Below are positions 25,806 through 35,093 of a DNA stretch of 64,000 bases, piece after piece. A program made the position numbers and the translations under genes. The notes beneath the pieces were generated by a model, which saw only the letters and a list, made by a program, of their open reading frames with translations, ran no database searches and was not told the origin of the DNA. The number at the start of each line of letters is the position of its first letter. Positions within the stretch are counted from its first letter, which is position 1. Origin of the DNA: Aeromonas dhakensis (GTDB taxonomy: Bacteria; Pseudomonadota; Gammaproteobacteria; Enterobacterales; Aeromonadaceae); contig NZ_CDBH01000044.1 of NCBI RefSeq assembly GCF_000820305.1, positions 105,668 to 169,667 of the forward strand. Direction: 5' to 3'.

Positions 25806-26372
25806 TCAAGGGCCCGATGAGAGTCCGCTTCGCACCAGGATCTCGCTCTCCAGCCCATCCAGGCTCAGCTGATTCTTCTTGCGCCAGTAGGCTTCAATCC
25901 CCTCCCGGCCCTGCCGCTCAGACCAGTTGGCGAGATCCTCCCTGTCCCCCTGGTACTCATACAGCGGCACCGACATGCCGCAGGAGGCCTGGACGCGCGC
26001 TATGTCCAGCAGGAAGATCTGGCGGGCCGCGACGCTTTGGGGGAAGCGTGCCAGGAACGACGACCACTCAGGGTCACTCCGGTGCAGCACCCTTGCCCGG
26101 CCATAGGCCCGCAGGATCAACGGCGCCCCCTCGAAGGCGCAGAACATCACCGTCATGCGCGGGTGTTGCAGCACATGGGCCGCCGACTCGTTGCCACTGC
26201 CGGTCAGGTTGAGCCAGGCCAGGGTGTGGGGGTCAATGACCCTCAGCGAGTCCCCGCCCTTGGGGGAGAGATTGACCGTCCCCTCTGCGGCCGCCGTGCC
26301 GACGAAGAAGATCTTCTGTGCCTCGATGAAAGCCACATGGCGCGGCGAGAGCGCCTCGAACAGTTGTCCCAT
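25806..26372 (-). CDS. Pyridoxamine 5'-phosphate oxidase-family protein
   Basis: A 188-residue protein of the split-barrel FMN/haem-binding PPOX class. The HVAFIEAQKIFFVGTAAAEGTVNLSPKGGDSLRV opening is typical of the stand-alone members that bind flavin or F420-like cofactors rather than the pdxH enzyme. The TVMFCAFEGAPLILRAYGRARVL block follows. Reaction unknown. It is 25 bp after nhaD on the same strand and may be co-transcribed with it. Confidence 0.8.
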   Translation of the reverse strand: MGQLFEALSPRHVAFIEAQKIFFVGTAAAEGTVNLSPKGGDSLRVIDPHTLAWLNLTGSGNESAAHVLQHPRMTVMFCAFEGAPLILRAYGRARVLHRSDPEWSSFLARFPQSVAARQIFLLDIARVQASCGMSVPLYEYQGDREDLANWSERQGREGIEAYWRKKNQLSLDGLESEILVRSGLSSGP

Positions 26373-26397
26373 CTTGTCTGTCTCTCCATGATCACGC

Positions 26398-27825
26398 TCA
26401 GAACAGGGCGCTGTTGAGCCACAGGTGCGCCCCTATGCCGACCATATAGCCAAGCAGAATGGCGGGCAACCACTTGAGGTGACCAACGAAGGTATACATG
26501 CCCCTCGCCTGCCCCATCAGGGCCACCCCGGCCGCCGAACCGATGGAGAGCAAACTGCCCCCCACGCCGGTGGTCAGGGTCACCAGCAGCCACTGCCCCG
26601 CGCTCATCTGCGGCTCCATGGAGAGGACCCCGTACATCACAGGGATGTTGTCGATAAGGGCGGAGAGCAGGCCGATGGCCACGTTGGCCAGGGTCGGATC
26701 CCCCTGGTAGAGCAGCTGGGAGGCGAGCGCCAGATAACCCATGAAGCCGAGCCCGCCGACACACATCACCACCCCGTAGAAGAAGAGCAGGGAGTCCCAC
26801 TCCGCCTTGGCTATCTTGTTGAACACATCGAACGGCACCATGGAGCCCAGGCGCAGCAGCCGGGCCTCGTCGCCGGTGCGCGCGTACAGCGCCCGCTCGC
26901 GGGCCAGGGTGACGGGCTGCGTCTTGCGCAGGTAGAAGCCGAAGAACTGCAAATAGCCGAGCCCCATCATCATGCCGAGCACGGGGGGCAGCGCCAGGAA
27001 GTGATGGCAGGCGACCGCGGTCACTATGGTGAGCAGGAAGAGCAGCACTATGGTGAAGGCCCCGCGTCTGAGCACCACCCGCTCGTGGCTCATGGTGGGG
27101 GCATGGCGCGGCACCATCAGGCTCATCAGGGTGGCCGGCACCAGGAAGTTCAGCAGGGCCGGCACGAACAGCAGCAGAAACTGCTCGAAGGGCACCTGGC
27201 CCGCCTGCCACACCATCAGGGTGGTGATGTCGCCAAAGGGGCTGAAGGCGCCGCCCGCATTGGCCGCCACCACGATATTGATGCAGGCCAGGTTGATGAA
27301 GCGGCGCTCCCCGTTGGCCACATGGAGCACGACGGTGCACATCAAGAGCGCCGTGGTGAGGTTGTCCACCACCGGGGAGATGAAGAAGGCGAGGATCCCC
27401 GTCAGCCAGAACAGGGATCGCAGGCTGAGCCTGGTACGAACCAGGCGGGCGCGCAGGGCGTCGAACAGCAGCCGGTCCTCCATGGCGTTGACATAGGTCA
27501 TGGCCACCAGCAGGAAGAGCATCAGCTCGGCGTACTCCAGCAGCGTTTGGCGAAATCCCGCCACCGCCAGCGGGCTCTGCCCCTGCCCGGCATAGACGAT
27601 ACCGATGACGATCCAGATGATGCCGGCTGCCACCAGCACGGGCTTGGACTTGCGCAGCTTCAGGTACTCTTCCGCCATCACCAGGACATAGGCCAGGGCG
27701 AAGATGGCCAGAGCAAAGAGGCCGGCGCCGGTGTGCGTCATGGACAGAGGGCCGCCGTCGGCGAGCACGGGGGCGCAGAAGAGGCCGAGGATGGCCGAAG
27801 AAAACAGACGTGCAGATCCAGACAT
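26398..27825 (-). CDS. nhaD: Na+/H+ antiporter NhaD
   Basis: A 475-residue ion-transporter-superfamily membrane protein with about 12 helices. The SPVVDNLTTALLMCTVVLHV and NIVVAANAGGAFSPFGDITTLMVW blocks are signature regions of NhaD, with conserved Asp and Thr residues in unwound helices, and the repeat-symmetric second half carries ALIDNIPVMYGVLSM and GSLLSIGSAAGVALMG. It exports Na+ or Li+ in exchange for protons, mainly at alkaline pH. The N-terminus has a hydrophobic stretch resembling a signal peptide, as in other NhaD proteins. Confidence 0.93.
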   Translation of the reverse strand: MSGSARLFSSAILGLFCAPVLADGGPLSMTHTGAGLFALAIFALAYVLVMAEEYLKLRKSKPVLVAAGIIWIVIGIVYAGQGQSPLAVAGFRQTLLEYAELMLFLLVAMTYVNAMEDRLLFDALRARLVRTRLSLRSLFWLTGILAFFISPVVDNLTTALLMCTVVLHVANGERRFINLACINIVVAANAGGAFSPFGDITTLMVWQAGQVPFEQFLLLFVPALLNFLVPATLMSLMVPRHAPTMSHERVVLRRGAFTIVLLFLLTIVTAVACHHFLALPPVLGMMMGLGYLQFFGFYLRKTQPVTLARERALYARTGDEARLLRLGSMVPFDVFNKIAKAEWDSLLFFYGVVMCVGGLGFMGYLALASQLLYQGDPTLANVAIGLLSALIDNIPVMYGVLSMEPQMSAGQWLLVTLTTGVGGSLLSIGSAAGVALMGQARGMYTFVGHLKWLPAILLGYMVGIGAHLWLNSALF

Positions 27826-27977
27826 GGGGCCCCTCTCTTGGAAACCGTCTGGTTTTGAGGCTGGCAGTGGACAGGGACGCCCCCCTGCCCTCTCCCTGCT
27901 CGCGCCAGGCCCGGCTGGGCGAACGCTTGGATTAGGGGCGCAAGATCAGGCGGCGCTCCTTGCCCCTGCCATCAGGG

Positions 27978-28445
27978 TTATTTCTTGCCAAACCCCGAGC
28001 GTTTGAGGGTGTAGCCGGCACTGTTCTGCCAGGCATCCAGCCCGCTGCGGTTGTTGCCCGCCACCAGGCTGGCGGCCAGGCTCGGGCTGTTGAACAGCTG
28101 ATCGGCGGTAAAGACAAAGCCCCCTTCGCTGCGCGGGGCCAGGATCCCCTTGCCCAGCAGCTCCTGGCGCAGTTCGATCACTGCCTCGCGCAGGGACGCC
28201 GCATCCTCGCCGTTGGCGGTGGAGCCCGCCAGCACCATGAAGCCGGGGTTCTGCCGTTTGCCCACCGGATAACCGTGGGCCTCGGCCCCCTTGCCGTTGA
28301 AGTGGTAGAGCTCGCGCTCGCCCGGCTTGTTGTCGGAGAGCGCCTTTTGCAGGGTCATCAGCTCGTTGTAAATCTCGATGGGGACCACGGCAGCCTGCTT
28401 GGCGCCCTTGCTGTCGACGATAAAACTGACTTGCTTGTGTAACAT
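27978..28445 (-). CDS. DUF4357 domain-containing protein
   Basis: A 155-residue soluble protein. The N-terminal 35 residues (VSFIVDSKGAKQAAVVPIEIYNELM) look like the Phd/RelB antitoxin-type fold, while the C-terminal 55 residues contain the SPSLAASLVAGNNRSGLDAWQN block of DUF4357, a small domain found at the end of DNA- and RNA-associated proteins. No toxin partner is adjacent, so an antitoxin role is not supported. Function unknown. Confidence 0.75.
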   Translation of the reverse strand: MLHKQVSFIVDSKGAKQAAVVPIEIYNELMTLQKALSDNKPGERELYHFNGKGAEAHGYPVGKRQNPGFMVLAGSTANGEDAASLREAVIELRQELLGKGILAPRSEGGFVFTADQLFNSPSLAASLVAGNNRSGLDAWQNSAGYTLKRSGFGKK

Positions 28446-28620
28446 CCTTGCGCATCCTGTGACCCATGGAGGCCCCTATTCTAACCACCACAGGCGAGCG
28501 GGATCCAGCCAGGATCCTCACCTCTTTTGCAGCCTTGATCACTAACTGGCATAGTGGCACTCATCCTGAGGCGAGCCGAGGGCACGTAATGAAAGCCATT
28601 GGTCATCAACCGGTTATCCC

Positions 28621-29301
28621 ATGCTGAATCTGCGCAATCTCGGCAAGAGCTTCGATAACGGCAGCGAACGGCTGCCGCTGTTTCACCACCTTGATCTGAC
28701 CCTGGCGGCCGGCGAGATCACCCTGCTGCTGGGGCAGAGCGGCTGTGGCAAGTCGACCCTGCTCAACCTCATCGCCGGCCTCCTCCCCCCGGATGAGGGG
28801 GAGATCTGGCTGGGGGAAACCCGCCTCGACAACCAGTCGGCGGACGAGCGGGCCCGCCTGCGTGGCCGCCATTTCGGCATCGTCTATCAGGACTTCAACC
28901 TGCTGCCGACCTTGACCGTGGCCGAGAACCTCGCCCTGCCCCTTGCCATCAATCAGCTTGCCCGCGATGAGACACGCATTGACGGCCTGCTGGAGCGCCT
29001 CGATCTGGCCCACAAGCGCCACGCCTGGCCGGAGCAGCTCTCCGGCGGCCAGCGCCAACGGGTGGCGCTGGCCCGCGCCCTCATTCACCAGCCGAAGTGG
29101 CTGCTCGCCGACGAGCCCACCGGCAGCCTCGATGAACACAACGCCGAGCAGGTGATGGCGCTGATGATGGCGGCGGTGCGGGGCACCGGCGCCGGCCTCT
29201 TGCTGGTGAGCCACAACCCAGCCTACAGCGCCCTGGCGGATCGGGTGCTGCGCCTCGAAGGGGGGCAACTGGTCGAGCTCAAGGGGCGCCGCCATGACTG
29301 A
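28621..29301 (+). CDS. ABC transporter ATP-binding protein (LolD/MacB type)
   Basis: A 226-residue ATPase with Walker A GQSGCGKST (about residues 38-46), Q-loop YQDFNLLP, signature LSGGQRQRVALARAL, Walker B WLLADEPTGSLDE and the switch His in LLVSHNP. It belongs to the MacB/LolD class, which works with FtsX-like permeases as mechanotransmitters rather than importers. The permease gene follows after 21 bp. With the AttH-like gene this makes a three-gene unit. Confidence 0.93.
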   Translation: MLNLRNLGKSFDNGSERLPLFHHLDLTLAAGEITLLLGQSGCGKSTLLNLIAGLLPPDEGEIWLGETRLDNQSADERARLRGRHFGIVYQDFNLLPTLTVAENLALPLAINQLARDETRIDGLLERLDLAHKRHAWPEQLSGGQRQRVALARALIHQPKWLLADEPTGSLDEHNAEQVMALMMAAVRGTGAGLLLVSHNPAYSALADRVLRLEGGQLVELKGRRHD

Positions 29302-29322
29302 CGCCCGCCACGGAGGGCTGTG

Positions 29323-31770
29323 ATGCTGCCGCTGCCGCTCAAGGCGCTGCTGCGCCTCTATCGCGCTCACCCCTGGCTGCTGCTGATGAGCCTGGTCGGG
29401 CTCACCCTCGGGGTCTCTCTGGTGGTGGCCATCGAGCTCTTGAACCACAGCGCCCGCACCAACTTCGTCGCCGCCCGCAGCCAGCTAGCGGGGGAAGCGA
29501 ACTACCGGCTGGCGCCGGACGGCGGGCTGGACGAGCAACTCTATGTGACGCTGGTGCGCAGCCAGCCGAACCTCGACGCCATGCCCCAGCTGCACGGCTG
29601 GCTGCAAGATGAGCAGGGGCGCAGTTTGCAGCTGCTGGGGATGGATCTGTTCAACCCAGGCCCCTTGCGCCGGCTGTTTGGCGCCGCGCCGGACAAGGAC
29701 CCCACCTTCTCCCTCACCCGCGCCGACAGCATCTGGCTGGCCGCCCCCGAGGCCAAGCGCCTTGGCTGGCAACCGGGCCAGAGCCGCCGCTTCGTGCTGG
29801 GTGGCGCTGAAGGGGCGCCGCCCCGCCCGCTGACCCTCACCCTGGCCGGCACCTTCGAGCCCGGCGCCGTGCCCATGGAGCGGCTGCTGGTGACCGACAT
29901 CGGCCTCGCCCAGCCGCTGCTGGGCAAGGAAGGGCGGCTCGATCGCATCGTCTTCAAGCTCAGCGAGGGCGAGGCCAATACCTTGCAAAGAGCCCTGCAG
30001 GCGGCCCTGCAATCCTATGCCCCCCATCAGCCCCTCTGGCTTGAGCCCATCAGCCCGGCGCTCGATGCCAGCCAGCTCGGCGATGCGCTGGCGCTGAACC
30101 TCACGGCGCTCTCCCTGCTCGCCATGGCGGTGGGATTGTTTTTGGTGTTCAACGCCCAGCGCTTCGTGCAGAGCGTGCGCCGCCCCCAGCTGGCCCAGCT
30201 CATCATCCTCGGCATGCCGCCGCGCCGGCTGCTGCGCTGGCTGACCCTGGAGATCCTGATCCTCGCCAGCATCGGCACCCTGCTCGGGCTGCTGCTGGGG
30301 AGCTTCCTGGCCCTGGCCCTGATGGGGCAGCTCACCCAGGCGCTGGCGGATCTCTACGGCCCCAACCCCATCGACCTGCTGCGCCTCTCCCCGACGAGCC
30401 TTGGCAAGGCGATGGTGATCGGCATTTTGGGGACGCTCGCCGCCAACCTGCCCGGCTGGTGGCAACTGCTGCGCCAATCCCCCCTTGAGCTGCGTGAAGG
30501 CAACAGCCGCCCGCCGGCTCATCCCTGGCAACGTCGGGGGCTCGCCAGCGCCATCCTGCTGCTCTGCGCCCTGAGTCTATGGCGGTCGGAAACCGGGCTG
30601 GGCGGCGCCCTCTTCGTGGCCGGCGGCTGGCTGCTGGCCATGGCCCTCATGCTGCCCGATGTGCTGCGCGCCGTGCTGGGCCGGCTGCGCCGACGCGAGC
30701 GCGGCCCCCTCAGCGCCCGGCTCGGGGTGGCCGAAACCCTCTATCACCTGGATCGCACCGCCATCGCGGTGATGGCGTTGCAACTGGCCATCGCGGCGGC
30801 CATCGGCATCGGCGTCATGGTGTCGAGCTTTCGCTCGAGCGTGGAGATCTGGCTCGGCCAGCGTCTGGCCGCCGATCTCTACGTCACCGCACCCAAGGGG
30901 GTGGTCGGCAGCAAGGGCGCCCTGAGCGAGCAGACCCTCGACACCATCCTCGCCGCGCCGGACGTGCGCGCCGCCTCCCGCCGCTCGGTGCACCCGGCCC
31001 GCTGGCAGGGGCAGCCCATCGAGTGGGCGCAGATGGACTTTATCCCCGAGCTTAAAGCCGCCTACCCGCTGCTGGCCGGACGCTGGCCCGCCACCCCCGA
31101 CGAGGTGCTGGCGAGCGAACCGCTGACGGTGCGCCTCGGGGTCAAGGTGGGCCAGCGCCTCGAGGTGAGCGGCGAGCAGGGGCCACGCATCTTCACCGTC
31201 ACCGGCGTCTATCAGGATTACGGCAGCGACAAGGGGCAGATACTGCACGCCTTCGAGGGCGGGGCCGTGCAATCCCTCGCCCTCTTTAGCAACCAACCGG
31301 ATCGCCTCGCCGACCGCCTGCGGGCGCAGTTTGGCGAGGGGGTGAACCTGTTGCCCGCCCCCGCCATCCATGCCGCGGCGCTGAAGGTGTTCGACCAGAC
31401 CTTCGTGGTGACCGAGCTATTGAAGTTGCTCATTCTGGGAATCGCCTTCGTCGGCATCGGCTCGGCCTTTATGGTGCTGGGGCTGGCTCGGCGCGGCGAG
31501 TTGCAGACCCTGCAAAGCCTTGGCCTGAGCCCCCGCCACTGCCGCCGGTTGCTGGTGTGGCAGGGAGCGGGCCTCGGGCTGCTCACCGCGCTGTTGGCCC
31601 TGCCGGTGGGCTATGGCCTTGCCTGGGTGCTGATTGAAGTGGTCAACCCCCGCGCCTTCGGCTGGCGGCTGGCCTTCGAGGCCGCCCCCCTGCACGCCGT
31701 CACGGCGCTTCTGCTGGCGCCGGTGTGCGGGGCGCTCGCCTCCTGGTACGCCGCAAGGAGAGTGGTATGA
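29323..31770 (+). CDS. FtsX-like ABC transporter permease (duplicated core)
   Basis: An 815-residue inner-membrane protein. One N-terminal helix (about residues 18-38) is followed by a large periplasmic domain, a first FtsX core of helices near residues 260-390, two further helices around 405-440, a second periplasmic region and a final three- to four-helix FtsX core (about residues 700-810). This is the ten-helix form used with LolD/MacB-class ATPases and AttH-like proteins. ATG 29323 is preceded by GGAGGG. Its stop overlaps the next gene (ATGA). The transported molecule is unknown; lipids or lipoproteins are plausible. Confidence 0.9.
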   Translation: MLPLPLKALLRLYRAHPWLLLMSLVGLTLGVSLVVAIELLNHSARTNFVAARSQLAGEANYRLAPDGGLDEQLYVTLVRSQPNLDAMPQLHGWLQDEQGRSLQLLGMDLFNPGPLRRLFGAAPDKDPTFSLTRADSIWLAAPEAKRLGWQPGQSRRFVLGGAEGAPPRPLTLTLAGTFEPGAVPMERLLVTDIGLAQPLLGKEGRLDRIVFKLSEGEANTLQRALQAALQSYAPHQPLWLEPISPALDASQLGDALALNLTALSLLAMAVGLFLVFNAQRFVQSVRRPQLAQLIILGMPPRRLLRWLTLEILILASIGTLLGLLLGSFLALALMGQLTQALADLYGPNPIDLLRLSPTSLGKAMVIGILGTLAANLPGWWQLLRQSPLELREGNSRPPAHPWQRRGLASAILLLCALSLWRSETGLGGALFVAGGWLLAMALMLPDVLRAVLGRLRRRERGPLSARLGVAETLYHLDRTAIAVMALQLAIAAAIGIGVMVSSFRSSVEIWLGQRLAADLYVTAPKGVVGSKGALSEQTLDTILAAPDVRAASRRSVHPARWQGQPIEWAQMDFIPELKAAYPLLAGRWPATPDEVLASEPLTVRLGVKVGQRLEVSGEQGPRIFTVTGVYQDYGSDKGQILHAFEGGAVQSLALFSNQPDRLADRLRAQFGEGVNLLPAPAIHAAALKVFDQTFVVTELLKLLILGIAFVGIGSAFMVLGLARRGELQTLQSLGLSPRHCRRLLVWQGAGLGLLTALLALPVGYGLAWVLIEVVNPRAFGWRLAFEAAPLHAVTALLLAPVCGALASWYAARRVV

Positions 31771-32996
31771 AATATCGGTTTGCGCACTGGCTCAGCCATG
31801 GCTTGACGTTCCCATTGACCAGATCTCTGTCACCGCCCCTGATTCAGCGCAGAGAAGCGCACAGAGCTGCCGCGAACCATCCCCTCTCCCTTCGGGAGAG
31901 GGCCAGGGTGAGGGGAATCTTGTCCTCTTTACGGACACTGTGGCTTGCAGCCCGCTTGATCCCGCTTGTTGCCATAAGCGGCCACGCGCAGGCCAACGAT
32001 CTGGGGAGCATCCTTGGTGGCGGTAGCGATCACTTCAAAAAGGCCCTGCCGGGTCACTCCATCCGCCTGCCCGCGGATCACGCTGCCCACCCCGACTACC
32101 GCTCCGAGTGGTGGTATCTCACCGGCAACCTGAAAGACGAACAGGGGCGCGACTACGGCATGCAGTGGACCCTGTTTCGCCAGGGTATCGAGCAAGCAAT
32201 TAAGTCGGACAACCCCTGGCTCACTCCCCAGCTCTGGCTGGCCCAATTCGCCATCACGGATGTGAGCAAAGGCAGCCACCAGCAGGACGAGCGCACCAGC
32301 CGCCAGGGACCAGGGCTGGCCGGTGCCAGCGGCGGTCAGTATTGGCTGAAAGAGTGGGTGCTGGCCTCTCAAGGGGAAGCGCTCTTTCCCGCCACCCTCA
32401 AGGTGCAAAGCAAGGCGGGGGATCTTGATTTGCAGGTGAGTGCCGCCAAGCCGGCGGTGCTGCAGGGCAAACAGGGCTACAGCGAGAAGAGCCCGGGCAA
32501 CGCCTCCTTCTACTACTCCTACCCGCGCCTGACCATCAGCGGCACCCTGACCCTGGATGGGGAGACCCGCAACGTCAGCGGTGAGGGCTGGTTTGATCAC
32601 GAGTGGAGCAGCTCGGTATTGGCCGAGTGGCAATCGGGCTGGGACTGGTTTTCGCTGCAATTTGACGATGGCCGCGAGCTGATGCTGTTTCGCCTGCGCA
32701 CCAAATCAGGACGCTCTGAGCCAGAAAACCGCTACGGCATCTTGATTGAGCGGGACGGCAGCAGCCGGGTGCTGGATCCTGCGCAGATCCGCCTCACCCC
32801 CAGCAAGACCTGGCGCGGCCCCAAGGGGCAAGCCTACCCCATCGAGTGGCAGCTGGCAGCCGCCGATATGAGGCTCACCATCCAGGCGCGCCAGCCCAAT
32901 CAGGCCATGACGGGGCGCTTTGACTACTGGGAAGGGGCGGTATCCGTCTCGGGAGACGCCAACGGCGTCGGTTATCTGGAGATGACCGGCTACTGA
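31767..32996 (+). CDS. AttH-like lipocalin-family secreted protein (COG5621 type)
   Basis: A 409-residue protein with two lipocalin-like beta-barrel domains of the CrtC/AttH group: YRSEWWYLTGNL near residue 115 and GEGWFDHEWSSSVL near residue 274 are its signatures. The usual signal peptide is displaced: the hydrophobic core (TLWLAARLIPLVAISGHAQA) starts only near residue 57, because a dispersed palindromic repeat occupies residues 38-50. Either the ATG at 31767, which overlaps the permease stop, makes an extended leader, or a TTG at 31921 is the real start. It should act in the periplasm or outer membrane with the ABC exporter encoded upstream. Confidence 0.85.
   Translation: MKYRFAHWLSHGLTFPLTRSLSPPLIQRREAHRAAANHPLSLRERARVRGILSSLRTLWLAARLIPLVAISGHAQANDLGSILGGGSDHFKKALPGHSIRLPADHAAHPDYRSEWWYLTGNLKDEQGRDYGMQWTLFRQGIEQAIKSDNPWLTPQLWLAQFAITDVSKGSHQQDERTSRQGPGLAGASGGQYWLKEWVLASQGEALFPATLKVQSKAGDLDLQVSAAKPAVLQGKQGYSEKSPGNASFYYSYPRLTISGTLTLDGETRNVSGEGWFDHEWSSSVLAEWQSGWDWFSLQFDDGRELMLFRLRTKSGRSEPENRYGILIERDGSSRVLDPAQIRLTPSKTWRGPKGQAYPIEWQLAAADMRLTIQARQPNQAMTGRFDYWEGAVSVSGDANGVGYLEMTGY
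31881..31917. repeat. REP-like palindrome inside a coding region (copy 2)
   Basis: CCCCTCTCCC-TTC-GGGAGAGGG then CCAGGGTGAGGGG. Its reverse complement matches the element at 23126-23170. It encodes HPLSLRERARVRG in the leader of the AttH-like protein. Confidence 0.75.
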
Positions 32997-33267
32997 GCGG
33001 GTGAATTGGCCGGAGAACCGCAGCCAACGAGACCAGCAAAGCATCATCCAGCCTGATATCCCCCGGCGATTGGCCACAGCCGCCTTGCCGATTTATTGCA
33101 CAACTCTCCACCGCATCACCCCCTACCCTGTTGCATGAGTCTGATCCCCGTCAAAAAATCATTCAAAATCCAAGCTCTAACTAACTTTTTCCTCACTTAA
33201 TTTAATTTGCGTTTGATACCCTACTCACTCGGCACTCTCAGCCCCGAAAGGTAGCCAAGGAGCGTCT

Positions 33268-33330
33268 ATGGTTTGCCCCTATTCAACTTGGTTAAAAAGA
33301 GCACTCGGGGAGCTTAACCCTGTGCGGTAG
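33268..33330 (+). CDS. Possible 20-residue leader ORF upstream of kwaA
   Basis: An ATG at 33268 follows a strong AAGGAG ribosome site with 5-nt spacing and opens a 20-codon frame ending in TAG. A small hairpin (CCAGT...ACTGG) follows at about 33337-33352. Its size and position suggest a leader peptide or microprotein, but coding cannot be proven. The rest of 32997-33420 holds no other gene. Confidence 0.35.
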   Translation: MVCPYSTWLKRALGELNPVR

Positions 33331-33420
33331 CTATCCAGTTTTTCGACTGGCGAGAGCGGAGAATAACAATAAAAAGACAAAGCCAGTGGAGTTGTTAATA
33401 ACATTACATGGGAATTATCA

Positions 33421-34008
33421 ATGGCGCTTGATGAAATATTGAAAAAATTTGAGCTATATATATTATCGTTATGGTTACTATTTTTTCTCATGATTGTTGT
33501 TACTGTAGATATTCCTATATGTTTCGGAGAAAACTGTTATTTTATTGGATTCAGTTCATTTTTTTCAAAAAATATAATACCACTAATCTCATTGATCTTT
33601 TTATTGATTGGCTTTTTTTCGTACTTAAGATTTGACTATAGGATTTCTGGTAGTAAGAAAATACCTTCAAGAATAGATAAAATAGAAGATCTCAATTATG
33701 AGCATTTAACATTTCTCACAACATATATAATCCCATTGATATGTTTTAATTTATCCAGTGTTAGATATGCATTTGCTTTGGCATTTTTACTATTTGTAAT
33801 TGGAATTATATACATTAAAACAGATAAGTTCTACGCAAACCCAACCTTAGCTGTCCTTGGCTACCGGTTATATAAAATAACTATGACATCCCGAAATGAA
33901 GTAAGGGAGAACATTGTAATAATTACTAAAGAAAGACTAACTAAAAATGATCAGATAAGAATCATGAATCTCGATGACAATGTCTGCTTTGCAAGGAAGG
34001 TTATATGA
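33421..34008 (+). CDS. kwaA: Kiwa anti-phage protein KwaA (membrane component)
   Basis: A 195-residue protein with four predicted membrane helices (about residues 14-33, 52-71, 98-118 and 119-132) and a cytosolic C-terminal domain of about 60 residues. This layout, and the 4-bp ATGA overlap with a DUF4868 gene, match KwaA of the two-gene Kiwa defence system. KwaA is reported to sit in the inner membrane and sense phage-caused perturbation, then act with KwaB. Strongly AT-rich, unlike the flanks. The sequence alone would not identify it; the pairing does. Confidence 0.8.
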   Translation: MALDEILKKFELYILSLWLLFFLMIVVTVDIPICFGENCYFIGFSSFFSKNIIPLISLIFLLIGFFSYLRFDYRISGSKKIPSRIDKIEDLNYEHLTFLTTYIIPLICFNLSSVRYAFALAFLLFVIGIIYIKTDKFYANPTLAVLGYRLYKITMTSRNEVRENIVIITKERLTKNDQIRIMNLDDNVCFARKVI

Positions 34009-34994
34009 CGACAATAGAAAATCTTAAACGTGGCGTTTCCTCAACCATAAGTTCCAATGGGTGTTCAGCCGAATTTTTCTTCTTGTTTGATGATAAAAAT
34101 GGCATGAGAGTTAAGTCTGTCGACATAAATGAATCTGATCATGACGAGCTGGAGAAGATTTTTATAAAATCAGTTACTGATACCTTACTCTTGAATGATG
34201 ATTTAACCCTCATTTCACTCTCCAGTGCGGATGACCGTAGGAATGCAATTTACCATTACGACTTAGATGACGTACCGATCAGCCTTACTTATTTAAAAGA
34301 AATAATTAACAATGATAAAATAGATAGTTTTAAACTCTCTGATGATGACCTGTCAACTCTTGAAGGAATATTGATTCTTATTGGCAATCAAGACTCACAG
34401 CTTGCTCTATATAAACATCAATACCCTGTAACGCTAATGAAGCCTGACTGTGGTTTCAGCCTAATGAAACCAAAGGGAAATAATAGATTCAAAAAATTAG
34501 ACACTGATATACTAAAGATCAGTTCTAAGTTTGAGTTTATTCAATATGACAACGAGTACTATATATTTGATATTAGAGCACTGGAAAGATTCTTTGGTTT
34601 TCATGATGCAGTAAAAAACATTGCAGTAAAAGGTGTTGAAAACATAAAAAACACTAATATCGTAATGGATTGCAATGTGTTTAACGCTCGATTAGATGAT
34701 ATATCATTTGCTAGAAAACTAGTTAAATCAGCTAATAACTCTCCTGTTTTAAATGTAATACCAAACTCACAGATAATTAATTTCACCCAAAGTCATCCAG
34801 CATTGAAAGGAAGGTTCAAGTACAGTAAAGATGGACTTCAAATTAATTTAAAAACAAAAAAGTCACAAGATCTTTTTCTGAAATTACTAAATGATGACTT
34901 CCTTCAATCTGAGTTAACAAAAAAATATTACGACAGCATTGCAAAAGATAGCGTTGACATTAATGAGGACCGTGTTGAATTAGCTGTAACATAA
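34005..34994 (+). CDS. kwaB: Kiwa anti-phage protein KwaB (DUF4868)
   Basis: A 329-residue soluble protein. The C-terminal third has the DUF4868 pattern (FKYSKDGLQINLKTKKSQDLFLKLLNDDFL then SELTKKYYDSIAKDSV), and a conserved KLDTDILKISSKFEFIQYDNEYYIFD block lies in the middle. KwaB is reported to bind DNA and to work with membrane-bound KwaA to stop phage DNA replication and late expression. Start ATG overlaps the kwaA stop. Length fits the family (about 315-330). No frameshift or truncation, so the system looks intact. Confidence 0.85.
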   Translation: MTTIENLKRGVSSTISSNGCSAEFFFLFDDKNGMRVKSVDINESDHDELEKIFIKSVTDTLLLNDDLTLISLSSADDRRNAIYHYDLDDVPISLTYLKEIINNDKIDSFKLSDDDLSTLEGILILIGNQDSQLALYKHQYPVTLMKPDCGFSLMKPKGNNRFKKLDTDILKISSKFEFIQYDNEYYIFDIRALERFFGFHDAVKNIAVKGVENIKNTNIVMDCNVFNARLDDISFARKLVKSANNSPVLNVIPNSQIINFTQSHPALKGRFKYSKDGLQINLKTKKSQDLFLKLLNDDFLQSELTKKYYDSIAKDSVDINEDRVELAVT

Positions 34995-35093
34995 GAAATA
35001 AAATAAGGAGCCCAACTCTATATGCTACATATTACACACTCATTAACCACTCACTTACTGGAGGTTCGATAATAAGAGATAGCATTAATATCA

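Noticed and set aside
24505..25809. 434-codon open frame opposite bcr
   Set aside because: Antisense shadow; the MFS signature motifs are on the plus strand.
27978..28445. DUF4357 protein as a type II antitoxin
   Set aside because: The N-terminus resembles Phd/RelB antitoxins but no toxin gene lies on either side.
23126..31917. Two palindromic repeats considered as part of a CRISPR or IS element
   Set aside because: Only two copies 8.7 kb apart in opposite orientation, with no spacers, transposase or target duplication; they fit a dispersed REP-like family.
34601..34786. Minus-strand 61-codon frame within kwaB
   Set aside because: Overlaps the intact kwaB reading frame and has no supporting features.
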